64,000 nt of DNA, taken from the NCBI RefSeq assembly GCF_963855985.1, contig NC_087095.1, positions 11,790,001 to 11,854,000 on the forward strand. The letters run 5' to 3'. Source of the stretch: Ostrinia nubilalis (lineage: Eukaryota > Arthropoda > Insecta > Lepidoptera > Crambidae). The first letter of the stretch is position 1. Every line of letters begins with the position of its first letter. The notes beneath the pieces were generated by a model. It did no database searches. It was not told the origin of the DNA and saw only the letters and a program-made list of their open reading frames with translations. Both the position numbers and the translations under genes were made by a program. Below are positions 57,801 through 64,000 of the stretch, one piece after another.

Positions 57801-60800
57801 GACACCCAAAGTAGTCAAAAAGTACACAGCACGTCTTTGTTACATTGGAATGAGATTGTGTTTTCCACTTTTTGGCCACTTTGGATGTCCAACTATTTGA
57901 CGCGGACTGTACATGCTTATGATAGTACAATTTGGAACTAATATCTGCCATCAGACCAGTAAGACTATATTAACTATTTGTGCCATTTCTAAAACATCTC
58001 ACCTCAGTCTTTTCATCAATCATCCTGCACGGTGGTATTGGTTCGTCACTGGCCATCTTGTCAATCAAATACTGCTGATAATGGTCTTCATACAGTGCCA
58101 ATTTCGCGCCGTCAATCTTTTTGTAGCGGCGTGCACCTATCTTGCATTGTTCCCAAATGATACCGGAGCTATTAGAAAAAAAAAAGAGAACAATTATAAA
58201 ACTAATAAAACTAAAAAACAGTTGTATAATTTTTGACAATAATTATATTGTAAACATCTGTCAAATGTTGATTTCTTAACAATGAAAAGAAACCCAACAC
58301 TAATTTAGTTAAAAGAGAGTATACAGGGTGTCCCAGAAGGGGTGAACCAAACTGCTATGGGAAGTAGTTTGACCTCTCACTCACCCTTAAAAATATGAAT
58401 TTTTTTTTTTGGCTATAGGGTAATTATTGAAATTCTACTTACTTGGAAATGCTAATGTAAACAATCTCCAGCAACTCAGGGTCATTGACCAGAGATAGAC
58501 CCATTCCTTGCATAGACAACACGATTTCAGTATCCACGAATTCGGCTTCGCCTATCGTGTGGGCGCCACTCGCTAGATTCGGATCGTCAGTGAACAAGAT
58601 AACCCTTTGAAGTCCGTCCAGGAAAGATACCCAGGATACCCGGTTAGTTTCGTTAATCCTAAAAACGTATCATCATTATTATATTTCCATAACAAGACGC
58701 TGTAAAAGAAAATAGCGAAAAGGTACTTTAATTATTTAAAGTAATCTACATTTATCATATGAGATATAGAGACGTCAACTAATACGCTGAGTTCGAAACT
58801 CAGTGTCGCATTAGAAATTCACACACACAAAGTAATCAAAAAATGTGCTCATTATCCACTGCGGTATTACTACTCAACGTTCGAATAATCTTTAGTACTA
58901 CGCAAGCAATGTAAACTGTTTACATTATGACGTCGCTGCTGTCATCATTGCTATTAGCGAGCAATGTGTTCTGTTTTTGGGCATATTGCTACGACACCGG
59001 CCTCGCCCCCTTGTCACATCTGCCTTTAGTTTCTGTGATCTGTGACTTTTATAGATCTCGTACTTACATGAAATCTCCGATTCCATCCTTTCTCAAGTCA
59101 TTTTCGATTTCTTTCTTCTTGTAGCCTTCAAATATAAGTGAGCGCGGTCCAGCCGGGTTGTCCCACGTGAACAACATTTTGTGCATCGATTCCAGTTTTC
59201 TGAAACAAAAACACATGGTTAAATGGCGAAGTGCACACAGCACGTCTAACTGACACTGTAGGGTCTTATTCGGTCGTAAAAGGGACTGTTTTGCAGCGAA
59301 AATGTATAGTTTGATGTGATGTAATCTATACATGGATGATGAAGTCATAAAATGGCCTTACTTTGGTTACTTAAGTTTACCTTTTTAAAACACAGTTTTG
59401 ATAACTACGCTTCTAGTTTCCATCAGCTCCGATATCTTAATCAGTTTAATTTCCAGTCCGCAATACGGAAATAACATAATAGCACTACATCCGAGCCGTG
59501 AATCGTGATAAAATCTTGTCGATTATTTTAGTCGACAAACGTATGGGCTTATCACGTAAAATCGACAAAATGGCGCGATAAAAGCTAAAGCTTGGTCCGT
59601 GAGCACGTAGAATTTTGTCCAATGACCCCAATCCACCCATCTTTATCGCTCGCGCGTAATTATATTGCTGTCGCGACTGTGCGACGGGCGCCCGCAGTGA
59701 GTGTGCGAGCGCGACAGCAACATAATTACGCGCGAGCGATAAGGGTAGCTTGGGGTCATTGGACAAAATTCTACGTGCTCATGGACCAGGCTTTAGGCTT
59801 GTACAACTCACTTGACGTTGACGGTCTCCTTCTCGTAAACAACGACGGGGAACTGCGTGAAGTTGACGAGCAGTCTAGATATTAGCACGTCACTACCTTG
59901 TTTAATATACCACGCAATCTTGTATACCCATTCTTATGATACACCATACAAGAATGCATGGTAAATTCAGTGAACTGCTCCTGAATCGAATGTACCTACT
60001 ACTACTATTTATTTATATTAACCGGCAGACAGTGGTGACTGAGTTTGTTGCGGCGCTTCTTCTCAGCACTTGCCAAATGTTGGTCTCGAAGCGCTGGTAG
60101 GGTAAAAAGATTATGAGACATGTAGAGGCTCCTTAAGAGCATATGACGATTTGTAAGAACTATTTATTAGTCTAAACAAATAAAGAAATTTTGACTTTGA
60201 GCGCCGGCGCGTGCCCGTCGCGGTACTGGCGCACCGTGATGTAAGTACCTCCTTCGCTTAGCTGCACCTCTACGTGGAGACCGCCGTACTGTAAGGGTTA
60301 ACTCGAGAACACTGCGAGACACTCACTTGACGTTGACGTTCGCCTTGATGACGTGCAGCCCGCCGCACTGTAAGGGTTAACTCGAGAACACTGCGAGACA
60401 CTCACTTGACGTTGACGTTCGCCTTGATGACGTGCAGCCCGCCGCACTGTAAGGGTTAACTCGAGAACACTCCGAGACACTCACTTGACGTTGACGTTCG
60501 CCTTGATGACGTGCAGCCCGCCGCACTGTAAGGGTTAACTCGAGAACACTCCGAGACACTCACTTGACGTTGACGTTCGCCTTGATGACGTGCAGCCCGC
60601 CGCACTGTAAGGGTTAACTCGAGAACACTCCGAGACACTCACTTGACGTTGACGTTCGGCTTGATGACGTGCAGCCCGCCGCACTGTAAGAGTAGGCGCA
60701 CACCGTTGATTTATAGTTGACCGATAGTTGTGCCCGATTTTAATTTGTATGAAGAATCGGCCAAATTGAATCGGCGTAGTGTGCGCACTCCCATACATGC

Positions 60801-63522
60801 CCAACTGCCCGACTAAACTATCGGCCGACGAAAAATCAACGGTGTGCGCCTACTCGAGAACACTCTAAGGGTTTACTCGAGAACACTAGGAGACACTCAC
60901 TTGACGTTGACGTTCTCCTTCTCGTAGACGACGACGGGGAACCGCGTGAAGTTGACGAGCAGCGCCGGCGCGTGCCCGTCGCGGTACTGGCGCACCGTGA
61001 TGTATGTACCTCCCTCGCTTAGCTGCACCTCTACGTGGAGACCGCCGTACTGTAAGGGTTAACTCGAGAACACTTCGAGACACTCACTTGACGTTGACGT
61101 TCACCGTGATGACGTGCGACGCACTATAAAGGTTAACTCGAGAACACTGCTCCACACTCACTTGACGTTGACCTTCGCCTTGATGACGTGCAGCGCGCCG
61201 CACTGTAAGGGTTAACTCGAGAACACTGCGAGACACTCACTTGACGTTGACGTTCACCGTGATGACGTGCAGCCCGCCGCACTGTAAGGGTTAACTCGAG
61301 AACACTGCTCCACACTCACTTGACGTTGACCTTCGCCTTGATGACGTGCAGCGCGCCGCACTGTAAGGGTTAACTCGAGAACACTGCGAGACACTCACTT
61401 GACGTTGACGTTCACCGTGATGACGTGCAGCCCGCCGCACTGTAAGGGTTAACTCGAGAACACTCCGAGACACTCACTTGACGTTGACCTTCGCCTTGAT
61501 GACGTGCAGCCCGCCGCACTGTAAGAGTAGGCGCACACCGTTGATTTATAGTTGACCGATAGTTGTGCCCGATTTTAATTTGTATGAAGAATCGGCCTAA
61601 TTGAATCGGCGTAGTGTGCGCACTCCCATACATGCCCAACTGCCCGACTAAACTATCGGCCGACGAAAAATCAACGGTGTGCGCCTACTCTAAGGGTTTA
61701 CTCTAGAACACTGCGAGACACTCACTTGACGTTGACGTTCTCCTTCTCGTAGACGACGACGGGGAACCGCGTGAAGTTGACGAGCAGCGCCGGCGCGTGC
61801 CCGTCGCGGTACTGGCGCACCGTGATGTATGTACCTCCCTCGCTTAGCTGCACTTCTACGTGGAGACCGCCGTACTGCAAAGGTTTTAAGGTTGATTATC
61901 ATAATCATTTCAGCCAAAAGAAGTAAAGATGAGTATAGACTAGAGGTTTTCTATGTAATGTAATGTAAGTCAATTTCTCTGAACCTAAGACTGTGTCCCG
62001 ATCGCGTGGCAGGTCACCAATGCGCTGGACCGACCAAGTGAAAGCAGCAGTGGGAGACGGCTTATGTGACTGCACCAGACAGTCTGCCAATAGAGAGAGA
62101 TGGAGGGAGATCGTGCGAAGAGTTGTATCCGCCTCTACAACCGATGTGAACAACGCCTCAACGTGACCACGACCGCTCTGCCAAGAGCGTAACGAATAAG
62201 AAGAAGAAGACTGTTTATCGAGCTAGCAACTTCGCTCTTTTGACACTCCACAGTTTGCGTGAAATTGTCAGCTTGCGAAGGGTGGATTCGACCAAACAAG
62301 AGTAAATATTAATCTCAGAAAAAATCGTCACTTATCGACATTTTGACATATTTCCCATACTGAAACTGTCAATGTGCCAGTTATACCAGGAATTATTCTC
62401 AGATAAGTTTGGTCGAATCGGACCCAACTGTCATAGGTGCAGAGAAATCGGCTTTGTGACGACTAGTCTAGACGGTCTAGGACCTTGTAACAGAAGGGAG
62501 TCTCCTCTACAATACAGGTAAAATGTACGATGTGGATCGTGAAAGGGAAAGATACACTAGAACACACCATAGAGGGGCTCGTTTTTCTGTTACAAGTAAA
62601 TGCTCTAGGTCTATACTCACCTTTAAATTAAGAGCTGTCATTGCTATTGCATCACACATAATATGTAATGAGAAAAGCGTCTATCAATAATAAAGGAAAT
62701 ACTCACGTCGTTATTCAACTTCAAGCAGACGCTGTGTTGTTCGGTATACAAGAACGGCGCAGCGTGTTCGGTTGATCCTGACACCCGCAATAACAACAGT
62801 TTGTCTTCCTTGTCTATGACTGGCCATAGAGGCGCGCTGGAGTTTTGATCCACCTACAGATTGAAAATTTAATTATTGACCTATCAAACTTATTTTTCTA
62901 AAACTTTATGAATCTCTTAAATTGGTTTCATACCTCTTTCCACGGATCCCCAGATCGGTGTAACTCTTGATATTGAATAGCAAACGGCGCTTCATTGATT
63001 ATGAGGAAGAATGGCGTAAACACGACCATTTTTGTCAAACTGTTGAATGTCAGTTGGTTTGTCACTGCCACCTAATAAATAACAATTGTTTTTAAAACCT
63101 TTACTCTTTTGTAATAGGTGAGGGCTATCGTTTTAGTTCACAAGTTGGCGCCAATGTATAGTGAAATAGTGACGCTATTGGTAACTGCTGTAGGAGGACT
63201 GTCGCATTTGCACTGACCAGCAATGTGCCTCTGTAGAGTAACTCGCCAGTGGTACCAACTGTTAAGGATAATAACGATAGTCGATAGCCCTCATTACGTC
63301 ATATGATATGTTACATACCTGGTACGTCCTACCCTCATGTTTACACAACACCAAGCCCGAGCTTCCGGGGACATCTAGCGGGAATTTGTCGGACCATTCC
63401 CCGAACTCCACGCGAATGGCTGCCTTTTTCTTGCCGAAAAAGTTTTTCGCCCGGAACGAGAACAGAATCGGCTCTTTGTATTCCTTCGGGTGGCATATCA
63501 CGTTGCCCGTCTCATCCAGGTT
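46558..63522 (-). CDS. Vps13: Vps13, C-terminal part (18 exons visible, 5' end beyond window)
   Basis: Spliced minus-strand gene. Eighteen exons join in frame to about 946 residues ending in a stop. Protein order: [13 protein letters not shown] region and following segments of the VAB (SHR-BD/DUF1162) part; then the VPS13_C region ([41 protein letters not shown]); then a C-terminal PH-like part ending in LMRSAR. Known for the family: a very long bridge protein moving lipids between membranes at organelle contacts; the VAB part binds adaptors, the C-terminal part contacts lipid droplets or mitochondria. The sequence matches the VPS13A/C type, as in the single insect Vps13. Sum of exon lengths (2841 bp) is a multiple of three, a check on all junctions. 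Two exons have alternative copies (see 50574, 51834 and 59812-61874). Confidence 0.96.
47981..48300. mobile_element. Fold-back module, copy 2 (320-bp near-perfect palindrome)
   Basis: ATCCCATCAAAAACAATACT at the left is mirrored exactly at the right. The arms are about 146 bp with a loop of about 27 bp (48108-48150 region). This is the empty-site version of 41546-42256. As part of a Vps13 intron its transcript would form a long hairpin. Confidence 0.88.
48301..48785. mobile_element. Tail module of the fold-back composite, copy 2
   Basis: Same as 42257-42833 but with a single copy of the 105-bp block. GTGAGTCA microsatellite near 48505-48545, terminal hairpin GGGGGCAC-TGCC-GTGCCCCC at 48762-48781. 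Shared sequence with copy 1 stops at about 48785, only about 5 bp from the Vps13 splice donor at 48791. Confidence 0.75.
48792..48917 (-). CDS. Vps13: Vps13 exon, PH-like region
   Basis: 42 codons, phase 0 to 0: [39 protein letters not shown]. The CTDKRLL..KN..GGWQ text is a hallmark of the VPS13 C-terminal domain. Acceptor CACCAG, donor CAG/GTATGAAT. Confidence 0.95.
49368..49494 (-). CDS. Vps13: Vps13 exon, VPS13_C to PH-like linker
   Basis: 127 bp, takes one base to finish the AG/G codon. Encodes [39 protein letters not shown]. Donor AAG/GTAAGT. The AG-ending of either upstream alternative exon gives Arg here. Confidence 0.95.
49495..50573 (-). other. Vps13 intron, nothing recognised
   Basis: About 1.1 kb AT-rich; no repeat with clear ends. 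Confidence 0.5.
50574..50743 (-). CDS. Vps13: Vps13 alternative exon B (VPS13_C region)
   Basis: 170 bp, phase 0 to 2: [51 protein letters not shown]. Acceptor TCACATAG, donor AAAAG/GTTATT. It encodes the same segment as exon A at 51834-52003, with 30 of 56 residues identical, same length and same phases. Joining A to B shifts the frame, so an mRNA should use one. B lacks the TKP of A and of most VPS13 proteins (LRP instead). Confidence 0.85.
50744..51833 (-). other. Intron between the two alternative Vps13 exons
   Basis: About 1.1 kb. Contains the fold-back MITE at 51601-51739 close to exon A. Confidence 0.7.
51601..51739. mobile_element. Fold-back MITE between the alternative exons
   Basis: CTTCAACCACACCAACGCGT at the left is mirrored by GCACGCGTTGGTGTGGTTG at the right; inner arms (GCCAATGACAGGTCGCGCG / CGCACGACCTGTCTTTGGC) are also mirrored. 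The whole unit folds into one hairpin. Confidence 0.75.
51834..52003 (-). CDS. Vps13: Vps13 alternative exon A (VPS13_C region)
   Basis: 170 bp, phase 0 to 2: [49 protein letters not shown]. This is closer to the usual VPS13 text (GVTGVxTKPxxGA..GFFKGxGKG..RPTGGVVDFAS). Acceptor AAAACAG, donor AAGAG/GTTCGA. Confidence 0.93.
52375..52464 (-). CDS. Vps13: Vps13 exon, VPS13_C region
   Basis: 30 codons, phase 0 to 0: [29 protein letters not shown]. Acceptor CATGACAG, donor ATG/GTATGT. The LARSGKG text is conserved in the family. Confidence 0.95.
52827..52976 (-). CDS. Vps13: Vps13 exon, VPS13_C region
   Basis: 50 codons, phase 0 to 0: [44 protein letters not shown]. Acceptor TTATTCAG, donor AAG/GTACGT. 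Confidence 0.96.
53351..53546 (-). CDS. Vps13: Vps13 exon, start of VPS13_C core
   Basis: 196 bp, phase 2 to 0: [60 protein letters not shown]. LGLDVxGNP and YEPFQ are family signatures. Acceptor TTTCCCAG, donor CAG/GTTTGT. Confidence 0.97.
53653..53762 (-). CDS. Vps13: Vps13 exon
   Basis: 110 bp, phase 0 to 2: [35 protein letters not shown]. Acceptor TTGTTTTAG, donor TTCAA/GTAAGT. Confidence 0.95.
53836..53955 (-). CDS. Vps13: Vps13 exon
   Basis: 40 codons, phase 0 to 0: [34 protein letters not shown]. FYDxLHLSPLK is typical. Acceptor TTGTTGCAG, donor AAG/GTAAGT. Confidence 0.95.
54400..55465. mobile_element. TIR element of about 1.07 kb with CRE-like TGACGTCA near both ends
   Basis: The left 220 bp and right 230 bp are diverged inverted copies: GCGTGACGTCACTATATCCG and its partner GGATATAATGACGTCATCG, 'aaactatcagttttaga', 'atttattcatcaaaataaag', 'attgtgaaaaataa'. 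Exact ends and target duplication not defined. No transposase frame. Confidence 0.65.
54744..54855 (+). repeat. Poly-G tract in degenerate CCCAGCTTCTGGCC repeats
   Basis: A run of 33 G (54776-54808) preceded by a run of 10-12 G at 54758-54769, between three diverged copies of ACCCAGCTTCTGGCC. The G strand is the template strand of Vps13. Length in the assembly may be unreliable. Confidence 0.8.
55617..55792 (-). CDS. Vps13: Vps13 exon
   Basis: 176 bp, phase 1 to 0: [54 protein letters not shown]. The KPF-V-S-I-V and Y-K-V-L-I-Q-E text is well conserved in VPS13 proteins. Acceptor CCCACAG, donor GCG/GTACGT. Confidence 0.96.
55793..57028 (-). other. Vps13 intron with inverted repeat and retroelement tail
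   Basis: About 1.2 kb. 56660-57000 holds an inverted pair around a retroelement tail; the rest is AT-rich. Confidence 0.6.
56660..57000. mobile_element. Inverted pair around a retroelement tail
   Basis: 'atggcggcgatacatat' near 56668 is mirrored by 'atatgtatcgccgccat' near 56972-56990, with 'cttgcatacc'/'catgcaag' text inside each arm. Between the arms lies a copy (56755-56905) of the retroelement tail found at 7840 and 60030. Confidence 0.6.
57029..57251 (-). CDS. Vps13: Vps13 exon
   Basis: 223 bp, phase 0 to 1: [69 protein letters not shown]. Matches the F-R-x-R-x-x-x-x-Q-I-D-x-Q segment of VPS13. Acceptor CTTTACAG, donor AGCG/GTAAGT. Confidence 0.93.
57326..57689. mobile_element. GC-rich PIF/Harbinger-type MITE, TTA duplication
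   Basis: GGCTAAGAACTCACGGCGCG at the left is mirrored exactly at the right; TTA at 57323-57325 and 57690-57692. 364 bp, GC-rich interior with CpG-dense blocks, in the intron between exons 57029 and 58003. Open frames inside are composition artefacts. Confidence 0.85.
57779..57909. mobile_element. MITE with CAGTCGGCACCAAATA ends, TA duplication
   Basis: CAGTCGGCACCAAATAAATC at the left, TATTTGACGCGGACTG at the right, TA on each side. 131 bp. A diverged relative lies at about 29258-29372. Confidence 0.7.
58003..58168 (-). CDS. Vps13: Vps13 exon
   Basis: 166 bp, phase 2 to 0: [48 protein letters not shown]. The 'SxGIIWE' text follows ISISN of the preceding exon as in other VPS13 proteins. Donor GAG/GTGAGA. 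Confidence 0.95.
58324..58430. repeat. Truncated CAGGGTGTCCCAGAA repeat
   Basis: Starts TACAGGGTGTCCCAGAAGGG, a start common to several insect dispersed repeats; no right end is visible before the exon at 58443. Confidence 0.45.
58443..58658 (-). CDS. Vps13: Vps13 exon
   Basis: 216 bp, phase 2 to 2: [68 protein letters not shown]-x-D-G-L-Q-R-x-I-L-F-T is a clear VPS13 signature. Acceptor GTTTTTAG, donor TCCAA/GTAAGT. Confidence 0.97.
58659..59067 (-). other. Vps13 intron, nothing recognised
   Basis: About 0.4 kb, no repeat with clear ends. Confidence 0.5.
59068..59199 (-). CDS. Vps13: Vps13 exon
   Basis: 132 bp, phase 2 to 2: [37 protein letters not shown]. Its first base completes the AA/A codon left by the [12 protein letters not shown] exon or a mini-cassette. 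Acceptor TTGTTTCAG, donor TTCAT/GTAAGT. Confidence 0.95.
59588..59794. mobile_element. Fold-back MITE in a Vps13 intron (AAAGCTTGGTCC ends)
   Basis: AAAGCTTGGTCCGTGAGCAC at the left is mirrored at the right; inner TTATCGCTCGCGCGTAATTA arms are mirrored too. About 207 bp, hairpin-forming. Confidence 0.75.
59812..60288 (-). pseudogene. Vps13: Vps13 YGGLHVEV exon, copy 3, split by a retroelement
   Basis: Two blocks, 60202-60288 (87 bp: [15 protein letters not shown] to HAPAL) and 59812-59873 (62 bp: [20 protein letters not shown]), add up to exactly 149 bp, the size of intact copies. The 328 bp between them is a retroelement tail. Acceptor CTTACAG and donor AA/GTGAGT survive. Unless the insert is removed as an intron the exon cannot be used. 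Confidence 0.85.
59874..60201 (+). mobile_element. Retroelement tail inserted in exon copy 3
   Basis: Plus-strand copy of the family at 56755 and 7840 ('gtgactgagtttgttgcggc', 'cttcttctcagcact', 'ctggtagggtaaa'), ending in 'aataaagaaattttgacttt' right at the exon text. No clear target duplication. Confidence 0.7.
60289..60689 (-). repeat. Vps13 mini-exon array, block 1 (five 79-bp units)
   Basis: Tandem 79-bp units, each reading on the minus strand: TTAACCCTTACAG acceptor, a 41-bp exon-like core, AA/GTGAGTGTC donor, then a 38-bp spacer shared with the next unit. Cores: 60327-60367, 60406-60446, 60485-60525, 60564-60604, 60643-60683. Four of the five read [13 protein letters not shown] plus AA, phase 0 to 2; the core at 60643-60683 carries one C-to-G change ('ttcggcttg' on the plus strand). 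These are the ends of the 149-bp exon with the middle removed. Confidence 0.85.
60690..60855. mobile_element. 166-bp MITE in the exon array, copy 1
   Basis: GAGTAGGCGCACACCGTTGA at the left is mirrored exactly at the right. It interrupts the array unit after CTGTAAG. The copy at 61525 differs at one or two bases and has the same position in its unit, so both come from duplication of a larger block. Confidence 0.85.
60901..61049 (-). CDS. Vps13: Vps13 YGGLHVEV exon, intact copy 2
   Basis: 149 bp, phase 0 to 2: [49 protein letters not shown] plus AA. Acceptor CTTACAG, donor AA/GTGAGTG. It differs from copy 1 by one silent base that I can see. Either copy would link NND of the previous exon to KLESM of the next in frame; both together would not. 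Confidence 0.8.
61050..61524 (-). repeat. Vps13 mini-exon array, block 2 (six units)
   Basis: Cores: 61088-61123 (36 bp, degenerate), 61162-61202, 61241-61281, 61320-61360, 61399-61439, 61478-61518 (41 bp each), all at 79-bp spacing after the first. Variants alternate: [13 protein letters not shown] in 61241 and 61399 (keeping ITV of the full exon) and CG(A/G)[10 protein letters not shown] in 61162, 61320 and 61478, so a 158-bp higher-order unit is visible. All 41-bp cores keep acceptor, donor and phase 0 to 2. Confidence 0.85.
61525..61690. mobile_element. 166-bp MITE in the exon array, copy 2
   Basis: Same element and same relative position as 60690-60855. Confidence 0.85.
61726..61874 (-). 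CDS. Vps13: Vps13 YGGLHVEV exon, intact copy 1
   Basis: 149 bp, phase 0 to 2, first of the array in the direction of transcription. Encodes the same 49 codons as copy 2. Its acceptor CCTTTGCAG differs from the CTTACAG of every other unit, which suggests that this is the ancestral exon and that the rest of the array came from a later copy. The text ([19 protein letters not shown]) fits the VAB/SHR-BD part of VPS13. Confidence 0.92.
61999..62215 (+). pseudogene. LINE ORF2 C-terminal fragment in a Vps13 intron
   Basis: The plus strand reads 55 codons to TGA at 62164: [39 protein letters not shown]-x-x-R-W-x-D-x-(I/V) followed by N-R-x-x-W-R is the usual C-terminus of insect non-LTR (RTE/Jockey-like) reverse transcriptases. 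It ends in AAGAAGAAGA, a degenerate tail. The copy is truncated at its 5' side. Confidence 0.75.
62280..62425. mobile_element. MITE with GGGTGGATTCGACCAAAC ends
   Basis: GGGTGGATTCGACCAAAC at the left, mirrored with small differences by GTTTGGTCGAATCGGACCC at the right. 146 bp, in a Vps13 intron. Confidence 0.75.
62707..62853 (-). CDS. Vps13: Vps13 exon
   Basis: 49 codons, phase 0 to 0: [48 protein letters not shown]. Joins the YGGLHVEV exon in frame. Acceptor ATCTGTAG, donor GAC/GTGAGT. Confidence 0.95.
62934..63071 (-). CDS. Vps13: Vps13 exon
   Basis: 46 codons, phase 0 to 0: [44 protein letters not shown]. Acceptor TTATTAG, donor GAG/GTATGA. Confidence 0.95.
63319..63522 (-). CDS. Vps13: Vps13 exon, first in the window
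   Basis: 68 codons, phase 0 to 0: [73 protein letters not shown]-x-L-D and G-S-S-G are diagnostic of the VAB/SHR-BD part of VPS13. Acceptor TCGTTTCAG, donor CAG/GTATGT. The upstream exons, with the chorein N-terminus, lie beyond 64000. Confidence 0.97.
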
Positions 63523-64000
63523 CTGAAACGAGGACCACGTTTAAAGTAAGATGATTGAAGCTATTTTAAATGAGCGCTCCAATTCTGTATTCTAGCTGAT
63601 ATTAATACCAACAAGAGATATTCTCAATCCGGTTTTCATAAGCAGTGTATGATTCAAAAGCAAAAATATCGCGCGCTCATTATTTGTAATCATACTCGTA
63701 GATCATAATAGATGTAAAAGAACTATTTCATACAAATTATTTGTTGGAAAAACAAGTTTAAAAAAAATCGAATACATGCATGTTAAATGCAAAATTTATA
63801 CTTAGAAGAAGTGCTTTTCATCTATATTATTTTAAATTATCATGATTGATATAATAATCTTAACTGACATTTTACCAAAAAGCAGGCAAGAGCTTTAAAA
63901 TATTTTATTGTTTTTTTATAATAAGATCATACTAGGTATATTAAACATTATAGAAAATCGTTATTACTGGCGAGGTTATATTTTGGCGAAATATTATAAT
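63523..64000 (-). other. Vps13 intron at the right edge
   Basis: AT-rich, no further exon recognised before the window ends. Confidence 0.6.

Noticed and set aside
60298..60804. Series of similar 60-89 codon minus-strand frames containing [12 protein letters not shown]
   Set aside because: Wrong frame across exon core, donor and spacer of the 79-bp units; the frame that fits Vps13 is a different one.
60289..61524. Regularly spaced direct repeats resembling a CRISPR array
   Set aside because: Spacer and core are both repeated, the setting is a eukaryotic intron, and the units carry splice sites of the neighbouring exon.

Overview
The window looks like nuclear DNA of a moth or butterfly (Lepidoptera). 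The host gene present is an insect-type Vps13. The background is AT-rich and crowded with repeat types common in lepidopteran genomes: BEL/Pao LTR elements, many short TIR elements (MITEs) with TTA or TA target duplications, tRNA-derived SINE pieces and LINE tails. The order is inferred from this repeat mix; no species marker was found.

Layout. 1-7310: a broken cluster of BEL/Pao retrotransposons with three direct LTRs, one inverted LTR fragment, and two copies of the pol 3' half; one copy keeps a 1020-codon RT-RNase H-integrase frame but has no gag or protease. 7311-30383: no protein gene recognised; scattered MITEs, a satellite-bearing element (about 15.1-16.6 kb), a 2-kb TIR element (23012-24971), and one minus-strand promoter/first-exon-like signal near 21.9 kb. 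30387-36655: a nested group of PIF/Harbinger-family elements (identical TIRs, exact 3-bp target duplications). It is itself invaded by a TA-flanked TIR element and by a P-like element with an 8-bp duplication and a THAP zinc-finger exon. 36659-46557: more MITEs, a three-unit tandem repeat, and a fold-back/tail composite element carrying a GC-rich Harbinger MITE. 46558-63522 (minus strand): 18 consecutive coding exons of the C-terminal part of Vps13, about 946 residues. Every exon junction keeps the reading frame; the 5' part of the gene lies beyond the right edge.

Two features of Vps13 stand out. (1) In the VPS13_C region there are two homologous exons of exactly 170 bp with the same phase (0 to 2) and 30 of 56 identical codon translations. 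Using both would break the frame, so they look like mutually exclusive exons. (2) The exon beginning YGGLHVEV is multiplied into an array: two intact 149-bp copies, one copy split by a retroelement, and eleven tandem mini-cassettes. Ten of these are 41 bp, all with acceptor and donor sites in the same phase, spaced by only 38 bp. They appear to be internally deleted derivatives of the full exon. This would give a Vps13 with a choice of cassette, or a decaying exon array; RNA data would decide. A transposable element also ends about 5 bp into an intron from a Vps13 5' splice site (exon 48792-48917).
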